Positions 37,277 through 50,400 of a DNA stretch of 64,000 nucleotides are shown here, in pieces. Under the pieces are notes generated by a model. It worked only from the letters and a program-made list of their open reading frames with translations. It did no database searches and was not told the DNA's origin. Where the stretch lies: positions 44,705,182-44,769,181 of the forward strand of contig NC_031799.1 of assembly GCF_001522545.3 (NCBI RefSeq). Reading direction: 5' to 3'. Made by a program: the position numbers and the translations under genes. The number at the start of each line of letters is the position of its first letter. Position 1 is the stretch's first letter. The stretch is from Parus major (lineage: Eukaryota; Chordata; Aves; Passeriformes; Paridae).

Positions 37277-39474
37277 AAGGATTTAGAGATATGGAATGGA
37301 ATTCTGCCTCCAGGGGCCTTCTGACTTGGGTCTGGATACCTTGCAACAGGCTTGGGTTAAAGATATCCATCAAAGATCAGACATCTGAAATTTATGGTGG
37401 TATTTGTAGACAAGGGGGAAAGATAGTTTTCTAGAATTTAGACTTAAAAATTTTGATATGTAGGACCACAATTAATATTTTTCCAAGTTGAAGTACCCTC
37501 TAAACCATGCATGATTTTAAGTTATTGCCATTTTCTGGCCTGAGTCCAGGAAAGTATACTCAGTACTTCAACATATCGGTGGAATTTAAGAGTATATTTC
37601 TAGGCACGCTTAAATGCAACTTCTCCTTCAGTTGAAAAGTTGACTTAAGGAATGTGTTTGAATTACTTTTGGAAATACAATGTTATTCATAATGCTTATT
37701 GCTGTTTGTTTTATAGGCTTGTATTTTGCCTACTGGAAGTCATATACTTCCAAAACTTTTATTTGTAATTCTCTATTTGATTTTCACTGGCTATTCTCTC
37801 TACTCAAGAGCAATGCCTGGTTAAACTGGATGTGCCAAGACTTGAAGACAGTGTGATTTATGTAGCATGACTGAGATGAAGTGCACAGAAAGAAATTCAG
37901 AAGGATGGGATTGGTAGTCCTACATTAAATTAGGTAACAAAAGAAACTGGATGTATTTGGAAGATTCTCCTGTGATTTTCAACCCATTGTTTTAAAAGTA
38001 GATTTTTCATAGTGACAGGGTCTTATTTTGTTGGATGTATTTTTGATTTCAAAGACACCAGCTCAGCTCTGTCTGTAAGTAACTTCCTAAAGCCCATTTC
38101 TCTATTTACTCAGCCTGCATAAAAGGATGCTGTCACACACCTCCATGGGACATTTCAAAACTCCTCTTCCACCTCCACAGAAGCAATGCAAAAGAGTATG
38201 TGGGCTACTTCTGCCTTCTTCCCACACTTACCTGTTCCTTACCACAAACCCAATCCTTGTCAATGTTTGTGCCCTTGTTTGATGAGACAAGCTATAGTAA
38301 CCTCTACACACAAAAAACTTTCTCTAGCAGTAAGATGGGCATGGCTGTCAGTCTGAAAATGATCTATAAGTTGGAGGAGATGGAAGAGATTGGCTAGACC
38401 AATCTTCTTGCTCAGAGAAGGCTCAAATACTTATTTACTGATTTTTATGCAGTATGTGTCTTCTGATTACTGTTATAATCCTTGTAGTGTATTCCCAGTG
38501 AATAAAATATGTGTTCACTTTGAAGTTCCAAGAGCTTTTATCTTAGAAGCATAAAAAATCTGTTTCTTTTATCTGTGTCATATTTATGGCCTAGATGTGG
38601 GACAATTGATATGGTATGGACTAGACAATCATGGCATAGAAAATGATAGTTTCTTATGTAAAATTCTTTGGAATTCGTGTTCATCCAGAATGGGGACATG
38701 ATTATTGGGAGCCCTTTCCTATGAAGCAACACAAGGAAGAAAGAAATAAAAATGTGACAAAAGTTTCTTGAGACTCAAGACTGATCAGGTTTCAGAAATT
38801 AATTGTGATAAAATTCTTTATTGCAGAAAAGTTATGGTTCCTTTTGAACTCTCGCTGTTCCAAAACTCCAATACTTCTCTGTGAAAGGAATTGTGAAATA
38901 TGAGTCCTGAAAGAGTGAGGGCATGTCTCTCTATGAGCCAGTTCAAGCTGGATTTAAGGTAGACCCAGACTAGCTTGGAGATTCATAGCTGTTATGGAGG
39001 AATATAGATCTGAAAAGTAGTTTCTGTCCATTCTTCCTGCTTTTTAGAGGTTTTTAGAGCTGTAAAGTGCCATTTACAGTCGATATTTGTGGATGCAGTG
39101 GGAACAGTGGCTTCAGTGGGACTACTTCTCTTTTGAGAACTTCTATAATTCCTTGCTGTGATAGGGAGCAGGTCCATCCAGCTTTTAGAAGCTGACCTCA
39201 ATTTCTTGAAGCATTGACAGTTAGAGATAATACTATTTGAATTAGTAGATTGAAGAGAGCTCCTTCTTCTGAAGAGAGCTTGTGGATATACTGAGGCAGT
39301 TGTTTCTAGACATGATAGATTTTAAAATTAGTATCCTAGAATATTTATTTTATTTTTTTTTAATTCTTAAGTTTTTTTCCTTTGTATAATGATGAAAAAA
39401 ATAGGGTACGTCTGACTTTGTCAGGTATTGTTCAAGAAGCAATGAATTTACTGCTAAGGTACAGTTTGTTTTGC

Positions 39475-39710
39475 TCATCTTTTCTGCATTTATATAGAGC
39501 TGTATCATTGTTTTCTCTGATCATGTCTGTCCTTGCTGAGTTTGGAGCAGCAAGTCTTGAAAAACAATTGATAGAGAATCTCCAGGCTGCATTTGGACCT
39601 CTGTATAAAGACAAATCTTCCTCAGCTGCATTAGTGCTTGTCTTGAGCACAGGTCCTGACCCTATTGAAGCTTCTGAGCAATTTCACAAAAAGCGGGGAT
39701 GTTCAGAAAG
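39475..39710 (+). pseudogene. DNAH6: Dynein heavy-chain relic: AAA6 exon with intact frame and donor
   Basis: The best match in the set. An open frame of 79 residues runs from SSFLHLY through VLAEFGAASLEKQLIEN, LYKDKSSS and VLVLSTGPDP to the final KKRGCSER. Dynein AAA6 has the same length (within one residue) with L-G-K-Q-F-I-E, L-Y-x-D, [FV]-x-L-S-[TP]-G-x-D-P and G-[YC]-S-E-R at the same spacing. The serine-threonine-glycine form is the DNAH6-like variant, where most paralogues have S-P-G. The frame stops at a consensus donor (AAAG|GTGACA, 39711). Substitutions at normally fixed places (G-P-D-P for G-S-D-P, E-Q-F-H for R-F-A) and absence of the next exon argue for decay. Confidence 0.75.
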
Positions 39711-41341
39711 GTGACAATTACACTGTTTGATTGCGCATGCTGTCGGGCAGATTTTTACACTTGCCAATACCAAATATCAAAATGTTTTAGTGATATTTAG
39801 GAAATTAATTCCTTAGGCTTATTTGGAAAATAATTCTACTTGGTCCCTTTAAAATGCCAGTCTCTTTTAAACATATTATGTCAAAATACTTGATGCCACA
39901 TTGCCATGAATAAAATCTTAGCTGTGTAACAAATGACAAGATTTTACTGCTAGCGTAGTAGAATCTGAGATTTCGTCTGCATAGTGTGTGATGATATATA
40001 TTTCTACACATGTTACGTAAATGATGTAATTCTTCACCTTTATAAGAACAGTAGCAGGGGTTTTTTTTGTGTGTAAAATAATATGCAACAACGGAATGCC
40101 TAATGATTCCTTGATTTCTGGTATTTAAGCCACTGCCGCCAAAGTGATGTGCTCATGGATTTGGCAGAGTTTAGTTCTTCAGAAAATTAAATTATTTTTA
40201 TTTTAGGTCTAAATATTAGGCTGCAAGCCCTGATTTCAGCACTTAAGCCCTGGAGTTTTCAAAATGGCTAATTCCAAAGCTTTGGCTATTTCAGAAGTGA
40301 CCAGATACAGAATTTTACTTACTACAAATACTCATAAAACTTTTGCTTTATTGCAGACTGAAGTCAATTTCACTGGGATAAAGGCAAGGCTTTATTGCAG
40401 AAAAAAAATGGTATAGGATGCAATAAAACATGGAAATGGAATATTTCTGGTAAGCTTCCAAGTCAGCTCTACATGGGAGTTTGCTCTATAAGAGCTTGTA
40501 AAATGTTTAACCCAGCCAACTATGTAATTTTCATGCCGCATTAGAGCACATTTTCACAAAGTTAGTGTCAGATAAGAATTGTGCTCTTGTAATTCTCACT
40601 TAGAGCTTAAGATAAATGGAAAATGCTTTAAGATTTTTCAGTTGCTATTTGCTGTATTGTTATGCAAAATGCAACCTATACTATAGTGGCCTTCAGGCCA
40701 TTCCTGTTTTTATGGCTTTTTAAGGTGTACCACATTACTTATATGTGGTTCTTTTATGAAAGAATGAATGACAATTCACTGGAAAACTGAACAGTTACCC
40801 AGTTTTAAAGCCTGAGAGCTGAATCATAGGAAGGTCTACATGACATATGGCAATCCATCATTTTTGCTAAATCCACTCTTCTACTATTCGCTTTTACTGT
40901 ATATCAGGGGCTCACTTTTAAATTAGATTAAAACTAAAGGTTAAAGAAACGATCAAAGAAAAAAATTATTATGACAGAAAGCATAAATTGCAATTTGCTT
41001 TTTTAATTCTGGTGGATGACTTTAAGTAATACCCAACCAGAACCTCTCTGTTCTGTCTTTAATTTTAGTATTGGAAGAAGTGATGTGGCTACAACACCTG
41101 ATATATCTGAGAGTTTTAAGTAACAAGAGCAGATTAGTATTGACCCCCAAAATTTAGACTGTTTCAAGAATGAAAAAAATGTACTACTTATTTGAATGTA
41201 AATAGACCAGTTCAAGTTGCCTTGGCATCTGCAGTTTGCTTTGTGGCAAATGTGACTGCAATTTTTAAGAAGGATTCAAGAGACATTCTTGGAAGCTATG
41301 CAGCAGTCTTTGTTGAGACTCAGAATCTGAGAAATCTATGG

Positions 41342-41388
41342 ATCATAGAATCATAGAATTTACTACTCATTCTATGATTCCTTCTATG
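41342..41388. repeat. Back-to-back CR1 tail repeats
   Basis: ATCATAGAATCATAGAATTT on the left is followed by ATTCTATGATTCCTTCTATG on the right: CR1 tail repeats in both orientations around about 10 bases, forming an imperfect palindrome. Confidence 0.7.
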
Positions 41389-41749
41389 AGTCAGTTTATT
41401 CTAAGGAATATTATTACCCATTTTTCCTAAAAGTGGATGAACTCTTGGGAAGCATCATAGAGTAAGGGAATTCCGTAGAGTGAAGTCAGGCCTCACAGAT
41501 CAGTTGCAGGTCTTTGAAAGAATTAAAGTCGTAAACCAATTGTAATACTGGTAATACTTTTGGCATTCAAAGTACTCGGCAAAGTCACCAATGAAAGAGT
41601 AGCAAACCACTGAATAGGAGGGAATGTCTGTACTTGTTTAAACACAAAAACCAAAATCAGAATAGATAGTATTCATAGTGGTGCAAGTAATTAGTAAAAA
41701 TCCATGAATCTCCTTGCTGAGATCACTTGTGTCCATTATGACTGTAACT

Positions 41750-42167
41750 GCCCTGTAAAAGGGGATGATCAATGAAGTGGCATTATTGAAGATATACAGA
41801 GAAGAAAAAACAAGAGCAAACTGAAGAGCTGCTGAAGAATCTCATGCAGTAAAATGAACAATAAAGTGGCAGATGTATAGATAAATTTTAAATAATGCAT
41901 GTGGAAAAAACTCCTAATTCTTCATACAAGGCAATCCGAGAAGTTGTGACACACAGTTCTGTGAAAATCTAAAAGTGGCAGTCAGGAAAGGGCAAAAAAG
42001 CAGAAGGAAAGTAATGGAAGGAACACAATTCCACACCACGCCTCTGTACAAAGCAGTGTTGGTCCTACTGAGTCCTGTGCACTATTCTGGTCATCCCCTG
42101 TCAAAAGCTGCATCATTAGAAAAGGTGGGAAAAAAGCAATAAGCATCATCACAGGTGTAAAACCTTT

Positions 42168-42204
<37 letters not shown>

Positions 42205-42420
42205 AGGAACAATTAAGTAGACTAGAAACCTTCATCCTGGAAAAGAACTGAATGAGAAAGAAATAAAGGAGCTTTAAATTGATAAGATCAAAAGAGTGTA
42301 GAAGAGAAATAACAGTGTACTTTAAAAGAAGAGGATGGCATCAAATTAAGCCATTAGTTTGCAAACTGAAAAGAAAAAACCAAACAACAACCTACTATAT
42401 GAAATTCAAAAAAAAAAATG
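41750..42420 (+). repeat. Ancient CR1 copy with poly-T expansion
   Basis: The text AATAATGCATGTGGAAAAAA, ACACAGTTCTGTGAAAATCT, GTGCACTATTCTGGTCATCC, TATGAGGAACAATTAAGTAG and CATCAAATTAAGCCATTAGT follows in order the old amniote-wide CR1 known from reptiles. It is far more diverged than the avian copies elsewhere in the window. A 32-base T run (42170-42201) interrupts it. Confidence 0.65.
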
Positions 42421-43033
42421 AAAACCCCCCTAGATTTAGGAAGGCATAAGCCACAAATCAAGGTTACCTAGAAGGGGTTCTGAGGAATAAAAATTGTATA
42501 ATCTGTCTGACTTTTATACTCTCCATACTTACTGAACATGCTTACCTTTGCAACCCTTATCCTTTTAATCAAGCTGCTGGGCCCCCTGCCTGGCCATTCT
42601 TTCTGCCTGTTGGGAAAAGTAACTGCTGTTTGAAAATGGGATATTAAAATAGCTAAACAAGACCATTAAATTATAATAGGACATACTCAGTCAACTTTCA
42701 GCTAATTTATAGCATGGTTTTGCCCATCTCTGCAAGACCATTTATTTTATATCATTTTCTGCTCTAAATCTCTTTCCCACATTCAAATGTTGCAAAATTT
42801 TAATGCCACTTCTTATATAATCAGCATGCTCATCTGACTAAAGCTAAAACCTATTGTAGATTTTTTAGATAAACCTATTTCATTCAGAAAATGGAAATCC
42901 AGTTTCCATGTTGCTAGAGCCCATCTGTTAACTTCACAGCACCATACAAAAATGGAAAGAAATTTATATAGTTAGTGTTTTTTCATTTGATTCATATAGC
43001 TAATGAACCTGCAAAATGACTTCATGCAGACAT

Positions 43034-43090
43034 ATGGCCAACATTCACAGAAATGACAGCTACATTTTTTTAAACAACATATCTTTGGCA
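43034..43090 (+). pseudogene. Possible dynein relic: FLQNCHLA block
   Basis: The frame MANIHRNDSYIFLNNISLA resembles dynein K-M-x-K-D-A-x-K-S-G-N-W-V-F-L-Q-N-C-H-L-A, with F-L-x-N-x-x-L-A kept. The invariant Trp is Tyr here. In the dynein order it belongs right after the AAA6 exon, which is where it lies. The match is short. Confidence 0.4.
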
Positions 43091-44441
43091 AAACACAGAG
43101 AAAAATATTTTTTTGAATTTGTGGGGCTTTTGGTTGTGGGTTTTTTTTTTTTTTTGAGTGCTGTTAGCCAGGTATGTCTGAAGGTACTGAAGCACATAGA
43201 AGTGGGCAGTCATTAAAACAGTTATTCTGCCTGTCTTACATATTTAGGATCTTTCTTTAAGAGGAGTTTCACAACTGTAATAATATTTTCTGCAGATTTT
43301 ATATAGTGACTAGTTCAAAAAGAATCGGTAGAGTATTAATTTCTCTACTATGAAGCCTCTTATCAATTGTTAATTATGATTCTGCAGAAAGGTCCACACA
43401 AAGTTGCTACTTAAAACTAACTTATAAAATTACAAGACAAAAGAAGAAAACACAAAAAGTAATCTCTGTGTTTCCAAGCAGTTCAATTAATAAAGTACAT
43501 ATCTGAAGTATAAGATCACAGTCTGGGAATGGACACATGGATATATATGGCTCCATTTTTATCCTGATTTTTGAAAGTGTTTTTAAATAAAAATACTATT
43601 AATATTTTCTTGGTGATTTTGCAGTAAATTAATATTTATCCCATTTTTCACTACAGGCAGCAGCAGTGTACTTTTTACCAATATTCTAAATTTTATTTAT
43701 ATTTAGCTTCATCCCAAAGCAGTAGGAATTTCTCCTTTATCAATTCTCATGGATACAACATTGTATCTCTTCAGTCATGCAATGAAAACTTGCCAAGATA
43801 TGTTTTAAGACAACAAATGCATATTAAAGAGTCATTGATTTCAGCTTAAATCCTGTTTTTATAACATTTCCCATTGTTTTTCTCACTGTGCACTAAAGAT
43901 TTGAAAAGCTGAGAGAAAAACATGTTTTATTTTTGGATTTTTAAAGTATTTTGTTGAGAGAATTGGTATTGTAACTTAAAAAATGCTTGCATGACCATTT
44001 TCATTCACTTCATGTAGGAAAAAAAATCTGGAAGAATCTGTGTTAAAAAGAAAAAAAAAAAAGTTATACATCTGTAAAGAAAATTTATAACATGGGTGAT
44101 TAGGAGCTGGGATAAAAAAAAAAGATTAAAAATTATGAAAACTTATTTTAGACTCCAAACCAAGAGATCAGCATTCAAGAAGAGGTTAGAATTCATTGGG
44201 CTGTTTAGGTAACTTTTCTAGTGCTGAATTGGTGCTAGTGCTAGTGCTAGGGCTTCAGCTTTTCCAAGAATTAATGCAGTGGCAATTCAGAGGAATTAAT
44301 TCTGAGCATTGCTGTTTTCAGCCGTAGTGCATGGGGACATTGTCAGATATACCTGTTTGTGCCGTAGGGGACAAGCTGTGATCCGTGCTCTGGTCATTGT
44401 GTGCCTTCAGAGCTGCACAAAACCCACTCCACACAACAACA

Positions 44442-44528
44442 CACTACACTGTACTTCAAACGCAGAAGGAGAGGAAAACATTTGTGTCTCTTGTTTGGAA
44501 CATCTGGTGTGAATTTAATGATGGTGAT
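44442..44528 (+). pseudogene. DNAH6: Dynein heavy-chain relic: WNI-EFND block
   Basis: The frame contains QKERKTFVSLVWNIWCEFND, matching the highly conserved dynein block Q-E-R-[KR]-K-[FY]-x-x-L-G-W-N-I-x-Y-E-F-N-D-S-D. About 13 of 20 residues are the same over the core, including W-N-I and E-F-N-D. The segment lies inside a longer open frame whose other residues do not match. Order relative to the AAA6 piece is correct. Confidence 0.7.
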
Positions 44529-44654
44529 ACTTTCCCGGAGCCTTTGTTGTCAAGGCAGGCAGCAGCCGTGGGCTGCCCTGACTTAGATAACAAGTACAGC
44601 ACTTGCACTGCGGTGTCCTGGCTGTCTGCTCCAGGCACTTCTCGGAAAAGAAGA

Positions 44655-44708
44655 GCTCTGCAGACGGCAGGTTATGTAACGTGGCCCAGAACTGACATGA
44701 CCAACTGG
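44655..44708 (+). pseudogene. Weak dynein match: GEITYGG block
   Basis: ALQTAGYVTWPRTDMTNW resembles dynein A-L-x-Y-x-T-G-E-[IV]-T-Y-G-G-R-V-T-D-x-W, keeping A-L, G, V-T and N-W at nearly the right spacing. It lies 126 bases after the EFND block in the same frame, longer than the family spacing by about 20 residues. Low confidence. Confidence 0.28.
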
Positions 44709-46548
44709 CTGCCAGATGAAGCTGTAAAGCATTTGCAGAACCCAAAGATGTTTTTCTTGTTAATACAGCTTGTCATGGCAAACTAAAGGTAGTGTGAATG
44801 CTAGTTACTGACAGGCAGAAGTATTTTGCTTAATTGTGGCATAAAGCTAATAGGTCTATTCTCTGATCTGTCTCTAGCATCCCTTACAAAAGCAAGGAGC
44901 AGGAGGTGAAGGAGGAAAAACACGTACTGTGTAAACACAACATAATCCATCTGTTTAACATGCTTATTCCATCTGTTTTAGATATTCTTCCTGATTTATT
45001 ATGACCTTAGCGAGGTGCCCTTCTCATTCCATTGACTGGGGAAGGTTCAGGATATCAAGCTAACAGAAAGGCACTGTTCTTTCTGGAAGCTAAAATTAAG
45101 TGGGCTGAATTCCACATACTCTGTAAAACTGAAGCAGCCAGTGAAACAAAGGACATAGTAACTGAAGTCCAGGATCTGTGATCACTGCTGATCTCAGTCA
45201 CATGGATTAATGAGTCAAGATTGAGTGCCTTTGAAATATTCTTAATATAACTCAGAGGTTTTGATTTTTTAAACCTCTTCTTCTTTTTTTCTCAGAAAGA
45301 TGAAGAACTTTCTAACTTGAAAACTCCATATATAGTCCTCACATGGAGAGCAGTTAAATATTCTTAAATGCTGCCTATCAAGTTATAGGTAATCTTCTTG
45401 AAGTCTCCTATCCAAAAATAAGTATTAAAAAAACCCCTAAATTGCTCATATTAACTGAGACCATTTACCCCATTCATCCCTTTTCCAAGATGAAAAACAA
45501 ATTTCCAGTTTTATCTTTTAACACAAAATGCAATGTCTTTTTCTTACAGTAAGGAGCTTTCACATCTCACCATTTTCAGTCACAGGCGCAGTCTTTGGCT
45601 TATGCAACTGCTTTACAGCTGTCTTCTTTGAACTCTACCATTATCTTGTCTACGGAGTGTGTTAGCCATTACCCAGCTGAATATCTCCTTCTTGCTTTCA
45701 GAAGCAGGAAAGAGCATCCATAGAGAGAATCTCCATGCCTTTGCAGAGCAGACAGCAGCTATATGATCTCACCTTTTGCAGCAGGAGAAATTCACAACTG
45801 CTTGACTTCATACCTTCATGACATTTCCTAAGAAATACTGTCTGCATATTTCCATGCCTGAAGTTTTCTCTCCAAGGCTAGCCAGGCATCTGTTCAATGT
45901 ACTGAGGAAACCAGTGAACAGATTTAGACAGTTTATTTCTGGCACCACAGGTTACTGAACAGGGCATTCACAATACTGCAATGTCTTCTGCAAGGTTATT
46001 ATAATTTTTCACTCTTAAAAACACCTCTCTTAATTTTTGCTCTAGACTTGGTGATGTATTAGTCTCATTAGTCTTCGTACCTATCAACACTGGTACTAAA
46101 TTTGGGCTGCTGAAGAATACATCATTACTGCCCCAACTTCCACTGGAGTAGTACTGGTACTTCCACTATGATAGTAATGGTAAGGGAAAAGGTGACTGTG
46201 TGTAGTACAACAGAGAAAGAAAAATGGCTGCAAAAATGAGGCAGAGCTTCTACTCAAATGTCTCTGTTGAAATATGAAAGTACTTTCTTTGCCCAATACT
46301 ATATATTTTATATAGTCACCTTCCCCGTACACTAGGAGATACAAACCAAAAGTGGTCATACTGTTCTGAGCACTTTTGCAAAGCTTAAGAAAAAGACCCC
46401 TATGTATTTGTTGATGTTTTCAAGCATCCCTCCTAAACAAAATCCATTTTGATCTGCAAAATGCAGTCCACTATGAGTTTCAAAAGGTTTGTTCTTTGGC
46501 ATAACAGTAAATGCTTTTTAGATTATAGCTTTTGTTTGGACTACAATC

Positions 46549-47451
46549 ATATAATCACAGAAAGGTTTGGATTGGAATGGTCCTTAAAGATCATCTGTTT
46601 CCAATGCCCCCCACCATGGGAAGGGACACCTTTCTCAAGACTGGGTTACTCAAAGCCTCATCCAACTTGGCCTTAAACACTTCCAGTAATGGGCCATCCA
46701 TTACTTCTCTGGAGCCCTGCCCCAGTGCCTCACCACCCTCGCAGTAAATTTTTCTACCATCTTTCTGCCCTAGACTGACCCTCTTTCAGTTCAAAGACAT
46801 GGCCCCTAGTCCTGTCACTACATGCCCTTGTAAAAAGTTGCTGTACAGATCTCTTGTAGCCCCCTCCAAGTACTGGAATGTGCCCTAAGGTCCCCTAGAG
46901 ACTTCTTTGGATGCAGCCCAGGGTGCAGTTGGCTTTCTGTGCTGTAAGTGCACATTGCCAGGTCATGTCAAGCCCCTTGTCTAACAACACTCCCGAGTAT
47001 TTCTCAGGATTTCTTTCTATTCATTCCCCACCCAGACTGATTTTGTGCTTGGGATTGCCCCAGCCCAGGTGTAGGACCTTGCACTTCACTAAATTTCATG
47101 AGGTTTCCACAGACCCAACTGCCAATAGTGTCAAGGTCTCTCTGTGTAGCATCCTTTCCCTCCAGTGGCTGCCCCACACAGTTCATTTTCAGTGGAAAAC
47201 TTGCCCTGATCCCACTGTCCGTGGGGCAAAAAAGGGTTTGAACAGTGCCAGTCCCAGTACTGAACCCTGGGGATACCACTGGTCACTGGTCTCCACTTGG
47301 ACATTGAGCCATTGACCACAGCCCTTTGCTGTGACATCCAGCCAATTCCTCATCCACCAAGTGCTCTGTCTGGCAAATCCACATCTCTCCAGTTTCGAGA
47401 CAAGGATATTGTGTGGGACAGTGTCAAATGACTTGCACAAGTTCAGATAGT
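46549..47451 (-). mobile_element. CR1 LINE, 5'-truncated, with RT-domain remnant
   Basis: The left end is the CR1 tail region in reverse (TCACAGAAAGGTTTGGATTG). On the minus strand near 47189-47440 a frame reads KSFDTVPHNILVSKLERCGF and QGSVLGLALF, the A-F-D-x-V and P-Q-G-S-V-L-G-P blocks of a non-LTR reverse transcriptase. Frames are broken and the copy is dead. It sits inside the dynein relic and postdates it. Confidence 0.92.
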
Positions 47452-50400
47452 GTCAGTCACTCTTTCATCACCCAACTTTGTAACACTGCCATAAGAGGCC
47501 ATCACATTGCCTTTGAAATGATTTTACTATATTAGAAAGAGAATATACATTAATATTTGATTATTCTAATGACACTTGTGCAGAATTAATTGTCTCCATT
47601 CAAATATTTTTTCTTTCCTTTTATTTGGTTCCTTTCCCTTATGAAATATGAAAATATAACTGTATTGCTTTGGTGTTCTGTAGCCCTGGCTCCTAAACTA
47701 TTCTAGAGAAAAAAGGTAGACACTGTCCCTAGATTTTACCCAAGGATTTCAAAAAATGTGACATCCATGAGAACATCAACTCTGATAATCTGGTTTTCCA
47801 GTAATTATCAGACCCTTAAAAATGGAAAAGCTACCAATGACAGAAAAAAAAAGTGTGGAAAAGTAAAACCACAAGGTAACACAGAATTAGATTCTCAGAA
47901 ATAGATGTAGAGCCCTTAAAGACAAACTCTGCAAAACATCTCCATTGCAGTTCAACACAGACCATATAAAGAGTTTTTTATTCTTCTTCTACCAGTTGTC
48001 TTGAATCAAAAATTAGTTCTATTGAATTTAAGAGACACAGCAATTAGCCTTCTCATATTCACTTTATTAACCTTTACTTCTTGTTTACTGGATCACAAAT
48101 ATTTGCCCTTTGAGATAAAAGTCTAAGCACATAATACCTGACATAATTTTTTTGTTCCCTTGAGAATGTTTCCACTTTTCATTTGACAAACCAAATGAAT
48201 ATGCATTTTGTGTCTTTCAGAGCATCTCTTTGTGTGCACATGAGTAATTAAACAGTGCTGATGCAAGTTAATTTTAGAAGGTTTGCATATCTAGGAAGTT
48301 TCATTTATCTCTTACTAGAAAACTAGTATTTCCATATAGAATTCAGACCCCTTTCAATCATTATCTGAAATTAAGACAAAAATAGTTCATGTATATTGAT
48401 GATCCCACTGAAGATCATAATTTGAGCTTGCAAATGAAGATAGTGAAAACAAGTGTTTGTTTTGCACACTCATCAATTCTGTTTACATAGGAAATTAGGC
48501 ACATATACAAGTAGATTACCCAGATTAGTTGTTTGTTCACATGGATGATGAGGCAAAAAAAGGCTATAAAGCACAAATATGCAGCTGCACCTGTGACCAT
48601 GTTCAAGACAGGTATGCAATTGCCTATGTATGATGTCCAATTTTCAATGTTTACATCATTTTAACTGCTTGATGTAGATATTTTATAGTACTACCAGTAT
48701 AGCTTGATACTTTGATAACTGAAAAGAACTGATTCTGACATGAAGGCACTTCCATATTTGTGACATGACAATAAAAATAAATACCCTAGATCAATCAGAG
48801 TACTGAGAATATTTAGAAATATGAAATATTTCTTACTGCATTTTTATGTTCAGTAGAAATCTGTCACTACTGCATCTGGAGCTGCCACATTCTTTGTAAA
48901 TTCTTAAATATACTTTTTTGCTGGCACATTGAAACATGACAAATATACAGAATCAGGTACATACATTTCAAGGAAAGGACGAAAATATATCAGTTATCTG
49001 ACAATATGAGTAGAATAATTTATTCAGTCTCAGCTATTATATTTGTACTCCATGAATGAGAATAGTTGTGTATTTTCATACTTGTTCTATTCATACCTGT
49101 TCTGTTGCAGACAAGCAATAATCTTCATCTAGGATCAAGCTTGCTCTGTGCATCTAAGCAATATGCTAAAATTCAGTTCTAGTCGTTACCTGTGTTTATA
49201 TAGAAAACTGTTGTTTTCTATGGTGAATTATTGCTCATGTCCCTCCTTTCCAAAATGCAAAGCTTTCTGATCAGCAGGGAGAGTTGCAGGGAGGCATTTT
49301 TGACCTGGGCTTGGCGTTACCTAGAAAGTATTCTATCATGAATCTTGCTTATAGATTATTTGAGCATTACTTTGTTAAGTAGTATCTGCAAATAGATAAA
49401 CTGACCTAATTGTTTTATTTAATTCCTTCTTCATGTCAGAGAGCAGAAGAGCAATAAGTAAACTCCCTCCCTTTCAGTGGCTGCCTTTCAGGTGATTAAT
49501 TTGGCTCACTTTAGCTTTGGGATTTAATTTGCAGTGGTCAAACTTGAAACAGATCTTGGGATTTCTAAATTTTTTTTAGTTATCTATGTTTTGTCTGCAG
49601 AACGGCTGGGGGATTTGTGAGACAGTGTCATGTTTCATGTTGCCCTCCATCGTCAAGACAGAGTATTCCAGAATAACATCTGGGTTGTTAAATGAGAACA
49701 AACCCCTCAATTTCAGGGCTCAGCTTGAGGATGTCAAAAGCTGATACTCATCTGTCACTACCTGTGAAGAAGTTTGCCATCCATGTCTTCTCACATATAT
49801 TTTCTTGTGGTGAATTATGTATATCTCCAGATACTTCTGGGAAAATCCTTGGTTTATTTTGACAACATATGTATAGACTGGAGTTTAATTTACCTATTTA
49901 ATTCACAAGAAAATATTTTAACATGGATGTCACAGATATATGGATGTGTGTGTCTGCAGTGAGAGTGTACTCTGCTCATGTGCATGGCAATTGCCAAGAC
50001 TTTAAAGAATACACTGAAAACTTCTTCAGACTGTAGATGCAGAATTCCTTAGAATGCACAGAAATGCCAACCTAATGTTTCAGGCTTGTAGGTTTTTCTT
50101 AAACACATTTCTAAAATAGTTTTGTTAAATGAATTATTCTTTGTAGATTGAAGGGCAAATTTGATTTAACAATCACAGTTTGTTAAGCAGAAATAATGAG
50201 AAATGGCTGTACGACTTGTTAGATCTGGCTTCTCTTGCATAACAGAGGATTCTTGGATGTTCCCTTCAGCCCATTTCCTATAAACTCAGGTTTTAACACA
50301 TAACTTCTTAATATCTACACATTTTATGTTCTACTCTCACATATATGTTATCCACGGCTTTGTACAAATCAATCACTTTTCGTGGGATAGTTGTTTTATA

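Noticed and set aside
44232..44251. Short GTGCTA tandem
   Set aside because: Only about three units; no significance.
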